Assembly (NCBI GenBank): GCA_949372595.1
Contig: CASIAN010000021.1
Location: 1 to 64,000, forward strand
DNA length: 64,000 bases
Source of the DNA: CPC320 sp002336405
Lineage (GTDB): Bacteria > Pseudomonadota > Alphaproteobacteria > Rhodobacterales > Rhodobacteraceae
Reading direction: 5' to 3'
Positions 47,141 to 56,633 of the stretch are shown one piece after another. Made by a program: the position numbers and the translations under genes. Under the pieces are notes generated by a model. The model searched no databases. It saw only the letters and a list, made by a program, of their open reading frames with translations, and had not been told where the DNA came from. Position 1 is the stretch's first letter; each line of letters opens with the position of its first letter.

Positions 47141-49591
47141 ATGAAAGCTCTGTTACCAATCGAGGAGGCGCTGCCTGCGCTTATTGATGCGCTGCATCAC
47201 CGCAAACGCGCTGTTCTTCAGGCCCCACCGGGGGCTGGCAAAACCACCCGTGTGCCTCTGGCGCTGCTGGAGGCAAACCTGTGCACAGGGCGGATCCTGA
47301 TGCTGGAGCCACGCCGCCTGGCGGCGCGCGCCGCCGCCGAACGCATGGCCGAAACACTGGGCGAGGTCCCCGGGGAACGTGTCGGCTACCGTATGCGCGG
47401 CGCGGTCAAAAGCGGCCCCAAAACCCGCATCGAGGTGGTCACTGAAGGCATCCTGACGCGGATGATACAATCGGACCCCGAATTGTCCGGCATTGACGTG
47501 GTAATTTTTGACGAATTTCACGAACGCTCGCTCAACGCTGATCTGGGATTGGCACTCTGTCTCGAAATCGCCGGCGCTCTGCGCGGGGATCTGATGTTGC
47601 TGGTGATGTCGGCCACGCTTGACGCGGCCCCCGTTGCCACACTTATGGGGGATGTGCCAGTCATCACCTCGCAGGGTCGCAGCTTTCCAGTTGCGTTTAA
47701 ATGGCTCGAAAAACCGCTTGCCAAAACCATCCGCTATGAAGCCGCGCTGGCCGATCTTGTGGTTCGGGCCGCCGAGGAAACTGAGGGTGGATTATTGGTC
47801 TTCCTGCCCGGTGAGGGCGAAATCCGCCGCGTTGAGACGTTGCTAAAACCGCGATTGGGCACAGCTTACAGCATCCGGCCACTGTATGGCGCAATGCCTT
47901 TTGCCGATCAACGCGCTGCCATTCAACCCGACCGAAAATTCCGCAAAGTGGTGCTTGCAACCGCAATTGCGGAAACCTCTCTGACCCTCGAAGACATCTG
48001 CGTCGTGGTGGATGGCGGCCGCGCCCGGCGCGCTCGGTTTGACGCAGGCTCTGGCATGTCGCGGTTGGTCACAGAAAAGGTCACCCGCGCCGAAGCCACC
48101 CAGCGCGCCGGACGTGCCGGACGGGTCAGCAACGGCACCGCCTACCGGCTTTGGACCCGCGGGGAGGAAGGCGGCCTGCAAGCCTATCCCCCCGCCGAGA
48201 TCGAGGCCGCGGATCTGGCACCGCTGGCGCTTGAGTTGGCGCTTTGGGGCGCAACGGCTGCCACCTTGCCGTTTTTGACCCAACCCAATGCCGCCAGCCT
48301 GTCCGAGGCGCAGGCGCTACTGCGGTTGCTGGGAGCATTGGACCGCTCGGGCCAAATGACCCCGCATGGACGGAAGATCGCGGCGCTGCCGCTGCATCCC
48401 AGACTGGCGCATATGCTGGGTCTGGCCGGCCCACAAGGCGCCCTTCTGGCCGCACTTCTGGCTGATCGCGATCCATTGGCGCGCAGTGCACCTGTGGATC
48501 TGAGCCTCAGAATAGAGGCTCTGCGCGACCTGCGCCATTATTCTGCCACCCGCCCCGATGCTGCAAACCGCGGCGCTGTCGAGCGTATCCGACACGAAGC
48601 CCACCGCCTTGAGCGCAGCGTCAAAGACGTCAAAGCAACCTCAATGAGCCTGCCCGAAATGGCGGCTCTGGCCTATCCGGACCGGATCGGCTGCCGCCGC
48701 CCCGGCGATGCGCCACGGTTTATCCTGTCAGGCGGCAAAGGTGCTGTGCTTGACGACCATGACCCGCTGGCCAGCCAGCGCCTGATCGTTGCCACCGATT
48801 TGGACGGCAATCCACGCGAAGCCCGTATCCGGCAGGCCACGGCCCTGAGCAACCGCGAGATGCGCGGGTTGTTTGCCAACCAGATCACTTGGGCAAACCG
48901 CTGTGACTGGTCCAAGCGGGATCGTCGGGTGATCGCCCGCCAGCAGGAAATGCTTGGCGCCGCAATTGTTGATGACCGCATATGGAGGGACGTCCCTGAA
49001 GACGCGTTGGCGCGCGCCATGCTGGACGGGGTGCGAGACCTCGGCCTGTCGCTGTCGCCTGCCGCCCAGCGGTTTGTCGCCCGCGTCGCCCTTGGGAGCA
49101 AAGACTTGCCCGAGATGACTGAGGCCGCGCTGGTGGGCAGTCTGGAAACCTGGCTGCTGCCGCATCTGCAGGGCGTAAAAACCGCCGATGACTGGAAGCG
49201 CTTTGATCTGTTACCCGCGCTACGGGCTCGGCTCACATGGCCACAGATGTCAGCGCTTGATCGGGATGTACCCGCGCATTTCGAAACCCCTTTGGGACGC
49301 CATATCGCCATAGACTATGGCGGTGAACATCCTGAAATCGCGCTGAGACTACAAGAGATGTTCGGACAGACCAGCCATCCGATGGTTGGCAAGACACCCC
49401 TAAGGGTGACGCTGCTATCCCCCGCCGGGCGGCCTTTGCAAACCACAATGGATCTGCCGGGGTTTTGGGCCAGTTCCTATCTTGACGTGCGCAAGGACAT
49501 GCGCGGACGCTATCCCAGACACCCCTGGCCCGAAGACCCCACCGAGGCCGACCCAACACTGCGGGTCAAGCGTCCCAAAACAGGGCCATAA
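47141..49591 (+). CDS. hrpB: ATP-dependent helicase HrpB (DEAH-like)
   Basis: An 816-residue RNA-helicase-like protein. Motif I is QAPPGAGKTTRVPLALLE, Ia LEPRRLAARAAAERMAE, II VIFDEFHERSLNADLGLAL (DEFH), III VMSATLDAAPVATLMG, and V/VI ATAIAETSLTLEDICVVVDG and TQRAGRAGRVSNGTAYRLW. The winged-helix and HrpB C-terminal domains follow, ending RGRYPRHPWPEDPTEADP. ATG 47141 is chosen because the frame upstream overlaps the DUF3108 gene. The cellular role of HrpB in most bacteria is not established. Confidence 0.95.
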   Translation: MKALLPIEEALPALIDALHHRKRAVLQAPPGAGKTTRVPLALLEANLCTGRILMLEPRRLAARAAAERMAETLGEVPGERVGYRMRGAVKSGPKTRIEVVTEGILTRMIQSDPELSGIDVVIFDEFHERSLNADLGLALCLEIAGALRGDLMLLVMSATLDAAPVATLMGDVPVITSQGRSFPVAFKWLEKPLAKTIRYEAALADLVVRAAEETEGGLLVFLPGEGEIRRVETLLKPRLGTAYSIRPLYGAMPFADQRAAIQPDRKFRKVVLATAIAETSLTLEDICVVVDGGRARRARFDAGSGMSRLVTEKVTRAEATQRAGRAGRVSNGTAYRLWTRGEEGGLQAYPPAEIEAADLAPLALELALWGATAATLPFLTQPNAASLSEAQALLRLLGALDRSGQMTPHGRKIAALPLHPRLAHMLGLAGPQGALLAALLADRDPLARSAPVDLSLRIEALRDLRHYSATRPDAANRGAVERIRHEAHRLERSVKDVKATSMSLPEMAALAYPDRIGCRRPGDAPRFILSGGKGAVLDDHDPLASQRLIVATDLDGNPREARIRQATALSNREMRGLFANQITWANRCDWSKRDRRVIARQQEMLGAAIVDDRIWRDVPEDALARAMLDGVRDLGLSLSPAAQRFVARVALGSKDLPEMTEAALVGSLETWLLPHLQGVKTADDWKRFDLLPALRARLTWPQMSALDRDVPAHFETPLGRHIAIDYGGEHPEIALRLQEMFGQTSHPMVGKTPLRVTLLSPAGRPLQTTMDLPGFWASSYLDVRKDMRGRYPRHPWPEDPTEADPTLRVKRPKTGP

Positions 49592-49661
49592 AGTCTAAAC
49601 AAACATCGTGGGCCGCGAGGGTCTTCAACAAAAGACGCCACAATCAACCCCTGCGCAATTG

Positions 49662-50588
49662 TTAGCGGCCCAGACACCAACGCATGATGGCTTTTTGCGC
49701 GTGCAGCCGGTTTTCAGCCTCATCAAAAATGACCGAATGCGGGCCGTCCATCACCTCTGAGGTGGCCTCATCATCGCGGTGTGCCGGCAGGCAATGCATG
49801 AATAATGCATCGGGTTTGGCATGGCGCATCAACTCTGTGTTAACCTGATAACCACGCAACTGGTTGTGACGACGCTCGCGGGCCGATTGCGGGTCATGCA
49901 TGCTAACCCATGTGTCTGTCACCACCAGATCAGCCCCGGTTACCGCTTTGACCGGATCGCGCTCGATCTCGACTGTCACGCCTTTGGCGCGGGCCTCGTC
50001 CAGAAAAATGGCTTCCGGGTCAAGCGGCTGCGGGCCAGTGAATGTCAGATCAAAACCAAATTGCCCCGCCGCCTGTGCAAAGCTGGAAAAGACATTATTT
50101 CCATCGCCTGACCAGACCACCTTGCGGCCCTTGATCGGACCATTATGTTCCTCAAATGTCATAATATCGGCCATAATCTGGCATGGGTGCGACCGGTTGG
50201 TCAGCCCGTTGATCACCGGCACTGTGGCATGCTCGGCCATCTCCAGCAACGTGGCCTCTTCAAAGGTGCGGATCATAATAAGATCGACATAGCGCGACAG
50301 CACCCGCGCGGTATCGGCGATGGTCTCACCATGCCCAAGCTGCATGTCAGAGCCGGACAACAGCATCGTCTCGCCCCCCATCTGGCGCACCCCGACATCA
50401 AATGACACCCGGGTCCGAGTTGAGGGTTTTTCAAAAATCAGCGCCACCATGTGGCCCGCCAAGGGAAGGTCGGCATCCGGGCTGCCTTTGGGCTGTCCAA
50501 GGCGCGCAGATTTCATCTGTTGTGCGTGATCAATCATCTGCCGCAAGGCCGCAGGATCTGTAATGTTTATATCAAGAAAATGGCTCAT
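49662..50588 (-). CDS. argF: Ornithine carbamoyltransferase
   Basis: A 308-residue enzyme making citrulline from ornithine and carbamoyl phosphate. The carbamoyl-phosphate site is EKPSTRTRVSFDVGVRQMG; ornithine-side motifs are VINGLTNRSHPCQIMADI and LFMHCLPAHRDDEATSEV. It follows argD after 61 bases on the same strand, the usual Rhodobacteraceae order argD-argF. Confidence 0.97.
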   Translation of the reverse strand: MSHFLDINITDPAALRQMIDHAQQMKSARLGQPKGSPDADLPLAGHMVALIFEKPSTRTRVSFDVGVRQMGGETMLLSGSDMQLGHGETIADTARVLSRYVDLIMIRTFEEATLLEMAEHATVPVINGLTNRSHPCQIMADIMTFEEHNGPIKGRKVVWSGDGNNVFSSFAQAAGQFGFDLTFTGPQPLDPEAIFLDEARAKGVTVEIERDPVKAVTGADLVVTDTWVSMHDPQSARERRHNQLRGYQVNTELMRHAKPDALFMHCLPAHRDDEATSEVMDGPHSVIFDEAENRLHAQKAIMRWCLGR

Positions 50589-50649
50589 CTGGGGTGCTCT
50601 TTTATTTTACATCAAAGGTCTTTAGTGGCTATAAATGCTTGGCGCCGCG

Positions 50650-51837
50650 CTACTGTTTGCGCGCGCTGGCCAACAGGTGTTCAGCGGCACGCGCCAGTCG
50701 TAATATCGCCTCGTCAATCTCGGCATCCGTGATGTTAAGCGGCGGCAGCAGACGGATGACATTATCAGCCGCAGGCACAGTAATCACCTGCATGTCATAA
50801 CCGGCTTTGACCACATCAACATTGGCAGCCCGACATTTCAGACCCAACATCAACCCGACACCACGCAGGTCTTCAAACACATCTGGATAGCCTGCGATCA
50901 GCCCCGCCAGTTTTTGACTAAACAAGCCGGCCTTGCGGTTGACCTCGGCCAAAAATTCTGGCGCTGCAATATGCTCGAGCACGGTACATCCCACGGCACA
51001 GCCCAAAGGGTTGCCGCCATAGGTGGAACCGTGGGTTCCAGCGGTCATACCGCTCGCGGCTTTCTCAGAGGCCAGAACCGCGCCCAGCGGAAAGCCACCG
51101 CCGATGCCTTTGGCCGCCAGCAGGATATCGGGCTCAATGCCGGCCCATTGATGGGCAAACAAGCGGCCGGTGCGGCCGATACCACATTGCACCTCATCTA
51201 GGATCAGCAAAACCCCGCGCGCATCGCACAGCGCTCTGAGCGCTACGAGGTCGCTGTCGGCAAGCGGCCTGATACCGCCCTCGCCCTGCACCGGCTCAAT
51301 CATAACACCTGCAGTTTTATCAGTAATTGCAGCGCTGACCTGATCAAGATCAAACCAGTCCAAATGCACAAAGCCAGGCAGAACCGGGCCAAAGCCCTTG
51401 ATCATCTTTTCTGATCCCGCCGCAGCGATTCCCGCAGAGGAGCGACCGTGGAACGAACCCTCGAAGGTGATCAGTTCAACACGATCGCTTTGGCCTTGTT
51501 CGAACCAGTATTTACGCGCCATTTTTACCGCTAGCTCACAGCTTTCAGTTCCAGAATTGGTAAAAAACACCGTGTCGGCAAAGCTTTCGGCCACCAATTT
51601 GTCAGCCAGCGCCTGCTGCTGTGGTATCTGATATAGGTTGGAGACGTGCCAAAGGTTTTGTGCCTGTTCACTGAGTGTTTTCACCAATGCGGGATGGGCA
51701 TGACCCAATGCGTTCACAGCAATGCCTGCGCCCAAATCAAGAAAGCGGCGCCCATCAGCTTCGATAAGCCAACAGCCCTCTCCCTTTACAAAACTCATCG
51801 GCGCGCGTGCATAGGTGGGTAAAATCGACGGGATCAT
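50650..51837 (-). CDS. argD: Acetylornithine aminotransferase
   Basis: A 395-residue class III PLP aminotransferase making N-acetylornithine in arginine synthesis; it can also serve in lysine synthesis. The PLP Lys lies in LAAKGIGGGFPLGAVLASEK. LDLGAGIAVNALGHAHPALV and LILDEVQCGIGRTGRLFAHQ are the other signatures. ATG 51837 is nine bases after AAGGA and matches the usual N-terminus MIPSILPTYARAPMSFV; ATG 51843 is only three bases from it. Confidence 0.96.
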   Translation of the reverse strand: MIPSILPTYARAPMSFVKGEGCWLIEADGRRFLDLGAGIAVNALGHAHPALVKTLSEQAQNLWHVSNLYQIPQQQALADKLVAESFADTVFFTNSGTESCELAVKMARKYWFEQGQSDRVELITFEGSFHGRSSAGIAAAGSEKMIKGFGPVLPGFVHLDWFDLDQVSAAITDKTAGVMIEPVQGEGGIRPLADSDLVALRALCDARGVLLILDEVQCGIGRTGRLFAHQWAGIEPDILLAAKGIGGGFPLGAVLASEKAASGMTAGTHGSTYGGNPLGCAVGCTVLEHIAAPEFLAEVNRKAGLFSQKLAGLIAGYPDVFEDLRGVGLMLGLKCRAANVDVVKAGYDMQVITVPAADNVIRLLPPLNITDAEIDEAILRLARAAEHLLASARKQ

Positions 51838-52140
51838 TGGCATACATCCTTGGTAAGAGGCCGCTGTGGTGGCGCATAGGCCGCGGCAAGTCAACAATTT
51901 AGAGGGGGAAAACGCGCAACAGCACGTAAAAACGACAGCTCAGAGCTTATTAACCGTCAGGTCGGAGACGCTTGGCTGAGGTTTGAAAAATCTGTATCAT
52001 GTTCATCTCATACCATCCGAGACTTAGAGGTTAAAGAACAAAAATCCAAATACAGGTACTTTTGAATACAGTACACTATTTAGTATATATAAATTCTAAA
52101 TCCAGATCTCAGGCATGATAGATGCAAGGTGGCTTAGCAA
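51838..52140. other. Intergenic region, argD and K+ channel promoters
   Basis: About 300 bases between two divergent genes. It is AT-rich near 52080 and probably holds both promoters. No clear operator, hairpin terminator or RNA gene is seen. Confidence 0.45.
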
Positions 52141-53139
52141 GTGAAAATTGTACAAGTGAGCCATTCCATGTCAGACCAGATGACGCTGCGTCGTAAAGTC
52201 TATGAGGTTCTAGAAACGACAGAAAAGCGAAGCAAGCTAAGTTCGATCATCGACATCGGTCTGGTTGTTTTGATCGTGGTCAATATCATGTCAGTGGTGC
52301 TGGAGAGCGTCGAGTCGATGAACTCCCGATTTGGAATACTTTTTGAGTATATCGAAATTTTCTCGGTGGCAGTTTTCACAATCGAATATCTGATGCGCCT
52401 GTGGGTTTGTCCCGAAGATCCTATTGAGGGTGCAGATAAAAATCCTCGCCTCAAACACATGCGCTCGCCAATGGCGGTAATCGATATCCTCGCCATCTTA
52501 CCGTTTTATCTGACCTATATGTTTGCGATTGATCTGCGCTTTCTGAGGGTTCTACGACTGCTGCGTATTTTAAAGCTGACGCGATATTCTTCGGCAATGA
52601 CCATGCTACTTGACGTTTTCAAAGAAGAAGCCAGTGCCTTTTTTGCTGGATTCTTCATCCTGATGGTCCTGTTGATCTTGGCAGCCAGCGGCGCCTATCT
52701 GGCCGAACATCAGATACAACCTGTAAAATTCGGCTCAATTCCTGCAGCCATGTGGTGGTCGATGGCGACACTGACCACTGTGGGGTATGGCGATGTCACA
52801 CCGGTCACCGTTGCAGGCAAAATATTCGGTGCGTGTGTGACGATCGTCGGGATCGGCATGGCTGCGCTGCCCGCTGGTATTTTGGCAAATGGCTTGGCAA
52901 CCCAATTAAACCGCAAACGTGAAGTCATGGCCGAACAGTTTCGCATGGCGCTTCAGGATGGCAACATTGATGACCAAGAAGCCGACGCAATTGAAGAGTT
53001 GCGAAAAGATCTTGGTGTCAGCGTTAACGTCGCCAATGGTATTTTAGAAACTGTGCAGAAAAACAAAATCAAAACCAAGCTACACTTTTGCCCAAACTGT
53101 GGCGAGTCACTCTCACAGTACGCCAAAGAAAACGTATAA
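52141..53139 (+). CDS. Voltage-gated-type K+ channel with C-terminal CPNC motif
   Basis: A 332-residue ion channel. Six transmembrane segments are apparent: S1 about 36-55, S2 about 69-89, S3 about 111-130, a voltage-sensor S4 with Arg every third residue (RFLRVLRLLRILKLTR, about 133-148), then S5, a pore and S6. The selectivity filter TTVGYGD is at residues 212-218. The cytoplasmic tail has a helical region with DQEADAIEELRKDLGV, and ends HFCPNCGESL, half a zinc ribbon. A tetramer could pair these Cys residues. GTG 52141 has AAGGTGG eight bases upstream, better than ATG 52168. Confidence 0.9.
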   Translation: MKIVQVSHSMSDQMTLRRKVYEVLETTEKRSKLSSIIDIGLVVLIVVNIMSVVLESVESMNSRFGILFEYIEIFSVAVFTIEYLMRLWVCPEDPIEGADKNPRLKHMRSPMAVIDILAILPFYLTYMFAIDLRFLRVLRLLRILKLTRYSSAMTMLLDVFKEEASAFFAGFFILMVLLILAASGAYLAEHQIQPVKFGSIPAAMWWSMATLTTVGYGDVTPVTVAGKIFGACVTIVGIGMAALPAGILANGLATQLNRKREVMAEQFRMALQDGNIDDQEADAIEELRKDLGVSVNVANGILETVQKNKIKTKLHFCPNCGESLSQYAKENV

Positions 53140-53408
53140 TAAGAGAACGAAGGCTCACCTTCAGTGGGAAATAAGGATTTAAAGTGCAAAAATATTTGTA
53201 GAGCGACTGCTCGATTTTTATAAGGCGGCTGCTCTTTTGGTGTGCTGCTTGGACGTTCACTCCGTCAGCTTGTTTTATATTGGCTCACACGAAAAAGTGA
53301 CACCAACCAATCTTCATTTTTCAAATCTATTACATATACTTGCCATACCAACTTTAATTCTCGGTACCAATTTTCCAATTTTTAACCCTACCAAAAAGGC
53401 ATTTCAAA

Positions 53409-53855
53409 ATGAAACTTATCACGAAAGCTTTGATATTTGTCAGTAGTATTTATCTTGTCTCACCCGCTTTGGCTGGTGAGACCGCATCACCTGCAGATGC
53501 CCGCGTTTATTTTGTAAATCTGTTGGATGGTGACCAAGTTACCGCACCGATTTCTGTAATCTTTGGTCTATCAGGCATGGGCGTTGCACCCGCTGGAACT
53601 GAAAAGGCAAACACAGGCCACCATCATTTATTGGTCGACAGGCCTGCGCTAGGACAGGGCGAAGACGGCGCTGATGAACTAGAATATGGGCTGCCAAGTG
53701 ATGAGCAACATATTCATTTCGGGGGTGGACAAACCGAAGTTACAATTGACTTGTCCAGCGGTCAGCACAGCCTACAACTTGTGTTGGGTGATTATGCGCA
53801 TACCCCGCACAACCGGCCCGTGGTGTCTGAGGTGATCCATATCACCGTTGATTAG
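53409..53855 (+). CDS. DUF4399 exported protein
   Basis: A 148-residue protein with signal peptide KLITKALIFVSSIYLVSPAL. The mature part has the DUF4399 pattern ARVYFVNLLDGDQVTAPISV, KANTGHHHLLVD, QHIHFGGGQTEVTIDL and SLQLVLGDYAHTPHNRPVVS. The repeated His residues could bind a metal, though no function is established for the family. It is convergent with truA, which ends six bases away. Confidence 0.87.
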   Translation: MKLITKALIFVSSIYLVSPALAGETASPADARVYFVNLLDGDQVTAPISVIFGLSGMGVAPAGTEKANTGHHHLLVDRPALGQGEDGADELEYGLPSDEQHIHFGGGQTEVTIDLSSGQHSLQLVLGDYAHTPHNRPVVSEVIHITVD

Positions 53856-53860
53856 GGCGC

Positions 53861-54658
53861 TTAGGCAGGGCGTTTTGAAGCGGTCTCAGACGGCGCAAAC
53901 GGATCCACCTCATAACTCACGCCAGCCAAATAAAGCCCATAGGGCGGACATACTGGACCGCAGGCGGCGCGATCACGCGCTTCCAGCGCCCGGCGTACAT
54001 CATCGGTTCCCCAACTTCCGGCCCCAACGCGTTCTAATGTGCCCACAAGACTGCGCACTTGATTGTGTAGAAACGATCGGGCCCGCACATCAAAGTGAAC
54101 CTCTGGCCCTGAGGAACCGTCAACGGCGCTGATCTCGATCGAGTCCAACGTTTTGACGGGGCTTTTGGACTGACAGATGGTCGACCGAAAGGTGGTGAAA
54201 TCATGGGTGCCGATCAAAACCTTCACGGCATCGCGCATCGCCGCAAGATCCAGCCCAGTTTTAACCTGCCAAACCAGTCCCGCGACATGGGTGGCCGGTG
54301 CCCGGCGCATTAGCAAACGAAAATGATACTGTCGCTGGGTGGCCGAAAACCGCGAGTGCCATTCATCGTCGACCCGCGCGACGTCAAGAATCGCGATCGG
54401 GTTCGGTTTGAGGTGAAAGTTCAACGCCTCTGACAGGCGGAACGGCGCCCAATCCCGCGTCAGATCGCAATGCGCCACCTGCCCTGTGGCATGGACCCCG
54501 GCATCGGTGCGCCCGGCGGCTCCAATCTGATGTGGGCCCATCGCAATTTTGGCCAAAGCGGCCTCAACCGCGCCTTGCACCGAGCGGCGATCATTCTGGC
54601 GTTGCCACCCCGAGAACGGCGCACCGTGATATTCAATTTTAAGGGCAAATCTAGGCAT
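53861..54658 (-). CDS. truA: tRNA pseudouridine synthase A (38-40)
   Basis: A 265-residue enzyme that isomerises uridines 38-40 of tRNA anticodon arms. Start MPRFALKIEYHGAPFSGWQR is typical of the family. The catalytic Asp lies in GAAGRTDAGVHATGQVAHC; the family block DVRARSFLHNQVRSLVGTL is intact. The frame is open to 54844, but ATG 54658 gives the normal N-terminus. Confidence 0.96.
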   Translation of the reverse strand: MPRFALKIEYHGAPFSGWQRQNDRRSVQGAVEAALAKIAMGPHQIGAAGRTDAGVHATGQVAHCDLTRDWAPFRLSEALNFHLKPNPIAILDVARVDDEWHSRFSATQRQYHFRLLMRRAPATHVAGLVWQVKTGLDLAAMRDAVKVLIGTHDFTTFRSTICQSKSPVKTLDSIEISAVDGSSGPEVHFDVRARSFLHNQVRSLVGTLERVGAGSWGTDDVRRALEARDRAACGPVCPPYGLYLAGVSYEVDPFAPSETASKRPA

Positions 54659-54975
54659 ATTTTGGCACTTAAGGCAAAATAGCCAAAAGGGAAAGACCGC
54701 AAGGCCCCTCAGCCGTTTAGAATCCAAATTATGTTCGGCGCTGCGGCGGCAAAGTTCAAACACAGTTTGGCCAGACTGAGAGCGGTTGTGTCTCGCAGCG
54801 ACAGCCAAACACACCAAACGAATTACAGATGACAAATACGTCATCCACCGCTAAACACTAACCAACCCCTCACCCAACAAACGTGTCGGATATTTCGCAA
54901 ACAAATGAGGCCGGCGGCCCTCAGCCCACTGACCTCAGAAAACAAAGAAAAGCTAATGCCCCTCTTTGATCAAAC
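54659..54975. other. Intergenic region upstream of truA
   Basis: About 315 bases. The truA frame stays open through 54844 but lacks conserved sequence, so it is taken as non-coding. The short frame starting near 54957 (13 codons) has no support. Promoters of truA and the GNAT gene are expected here. Confidence 0.45.
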
Positions 54976-55431
54976 GTGCCAACTGTGGCTGCGATAACTG
55001 TCACTGACGCGACTTCGTTGGACGCTGGGAAAATTGGTGCGATCCTGTCAGAACATGTTGATTTGACAGATTGGCACCCCCGCGTTCACAGCCGCGCCGA
55101 GGAAATTCATTTTGCCAGCCGTATGATTGCTTTGGGTTGGGTGCGTGTGGCGCGGCTTGATAGCGCCATGGTTGGCTTTCTCGCCCGTGATCGGCACGAT
55201 ATCATTGCGCTGTTCATCCACAGCGGCGCACAGCGCCAAGGGGTCGGCAGTGTACTTGTGCAAGATGCCAAACAAAGCAAAGCGCACTTGACAGCTTGGA
55301 GTTATGTTCAAAACACCCAAGCACGAAGTTTTTATCGAAGTGAGGGTTTCATAGAGGATCAACGTACCGATGGAAGCCAAAACGATTTAAAACTGCCTGA
55401 TATTAAATATATTTGGAACTATAATATGTAA
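54976..55431 (+). CDS. GNAT-family N-acetyltransferase
   Basis: A 151-residue acetyltransferase. The acetyl-CoA-binding motif A is IIALFIHSGAQRQGVGSVLV with the Q/R-x-x-G-x-G/A pattern, and motif B is NTQARSFYRSEGFIED. The start is a GTG at 54976 with no strong ribosome site, so a few residues may be missing or extra. Substrate unknown; neighbours do not help. Confidence 0.8.
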   Translation: MPTVAAITVTDATSLDAGKIGAILSEHVDLTDWHPRVHSRAEEIHFASRMIALGWVRVARLDSAMVGFLARDRHDIIALFIHSGAQRQGVGSVLVQDAKQSKAHLTAWSYVQNTQARSFYRSEGFIEDQRTDGSQNDLKLPDIKYIWNYNM

Positions 55432-55692
55432 GATTACACAGACGACATTATACGGTTAAATTTAACCAAATGAATAATTTATCCGTATTATCAGTCAATT
55501 TTCCCATTAATATTAAGTTTTACGAACTCCAATTGTCGAAATATACTTGATTTATGTAAATCAAGGTTGCACTTTATCGATGCAACGTTACCGTTATCGA
55601 CCCACTGTTCCTTTTGGCCAGTCACTCGATCTTGGACTGACAGAGCCAAGCTGCCGCACTTCCGCGGGCAGTATATTAAAGGAGATACGGCG

Positions 55693-55899
55693 ATGGCAAA
55701 TGGCACCGTCAAATGGTTCAATACAACCAAGGGTTATGGCTTTATTGCCCCCGACAGCGGCACAAAAGATGTGTTCATCCATATTTCAGCGGTTGAGCGT
55801 TCCGGTTTGACCGGTTTGGCAGACAATCAAAAGGTAACATTTGACATCGAACCAGGCCGCGACGGTCGCGAATCTGCTGTCAACATCGTCCTCGCATAA
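55693..55899 (+). CDS. Cold-shock-domain protein
   Basis: A 68-residue CspA-type single-stranded nucleic acid chaperone. RNP1 is KGYGFIAPDSG and RNP2 DVFIHISAVE; the N-terminal NGTVKWFN is diagnostic. AAAGGAG lies eight bases before ATG 55693. The 5' region of about 260 bases is long enough for a thermosensitive leader, as is usual for this family, though no cold-box is identified. Two hairpins follow the gene. Confidence 0.96.
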   Translation: MANGTVKWFNTTKGYGFIAPDSGTKDVFIHISAVERSGLTGLADNQKVTFDIEPGRDGRESAVNIVLA

Positions 55900-55909
55900 G
55901 CCAAATCGG

Positions 55910-56620
55910 TTATGGCTTTTCTGCGGGCGTCCAGCTAGATGCCCGCTTTTGTTTGCTGAGCGAAATCAACTCCTCGACCATCGGCCCCAGCGCGTCTACG
56001 ATACGCGTGACCCCCGCTGCGTTTGGATGCAACCCGTCGGACTGCAAGAACCGCACAACCGACGCGAGCCCATCATTAGGGTTGTCATATAATCCCGCTA
56101 AAAAATTATCAGCCAGAAGCGTGTCATACTGCGCCGCCAAATCTGGGTAGATAGACTCAAAAACCTGCTTATATTCAGCGCCATAATTATTGGGAACATG
56201 AATACCAACCAGTAAGACCGGTATCGCGGATGCGCCTGCCACATCCAGAATTCCTGCAAGATTGCGACGGCTCAGGTCCGGATCAATACCGCGCAAAAGA
56301 TCGTTACCCCCCAATGCAATGATCAACCCATCCACCTCAGGCGTCAATGACCAACCTATCCGCGCCAATCCACCTCTCGTGGTGTCGCCCGAAACACCCC
56401 CGTTGATTAACGCCACCTCCTGTCCTTGATCCTCAAGCCAGCGTTGCATCTGCGGGACAAATCCCTGCTGTGCCACCAAACCGTAGCCTTGGGTCAGGCT
56501 GTCACCCAGCGCCAATATTGTGACTGGCTCTGCGATGGCCAGTACGGGCGTCAAAAGAACTGCAGCGACGCTCTTGCTGAACCCCCGCAAGACACCGTAT
56601 GGAGAAAAGATATTTAGCAT
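55910..56620 (-). CDS. tesA: TesA-type SGNH arylesterase/lysophospholipase
   Basis: A 236-residue exported hydrolase of the GDSL family. A signal peptide (FSKSVAAVLLTPVLAIA) precedes ILALGDSLTQGYGLV with the nucleophile Ser. Blocks II (INGGVSGDTTRGGLAR), III (IIALGGNDLLRGID) and V (DGLHPNAAG, catalytic Asp/His) are all present. Such enzymes hydrolyse thioesters, short esters or lysophospholipids in the periplasm. ATG 56620 gives a normal signal peptide. It is divergent from the ABC transporter gene with only 13 bases between starts, an arrangement common in related bacteria. Confidence 0.93.
   Translation of the reverse strand: MLNIFSPYGVLRGFSKSVAAVLLTPVLAIAEPVTILALGDSLTQGYGLVAQQGFVPQMQRWLEDQGQEVALINGGVSGDTTRGGLARIGWSLTPEVDGLIIALGGNDLLRGIDPDLSRRNLAGILDVAGASAIPVLLVGIHVPNNYGAEYKQVFESIYPDLAAQYDTLLADNFLAGLYDNPNDGLASVVRFLQSDGLHPNAAGVTRIVDALGPMVEELISLSKQKRASSWTPAEKP
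55923..55954 (+). terminator. Cold-shock gene terminator inside the tesA 3' end
   Basis: GCGGGC and GCCCGC pair perfectly over a 12-base loop and are followed by TTTTGTTT. The hairpin lies within the last codons of the convergent esterase gene. Confidence 0.75.
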
Positions 56621-56633
56621 TGGACCCCGTTTT

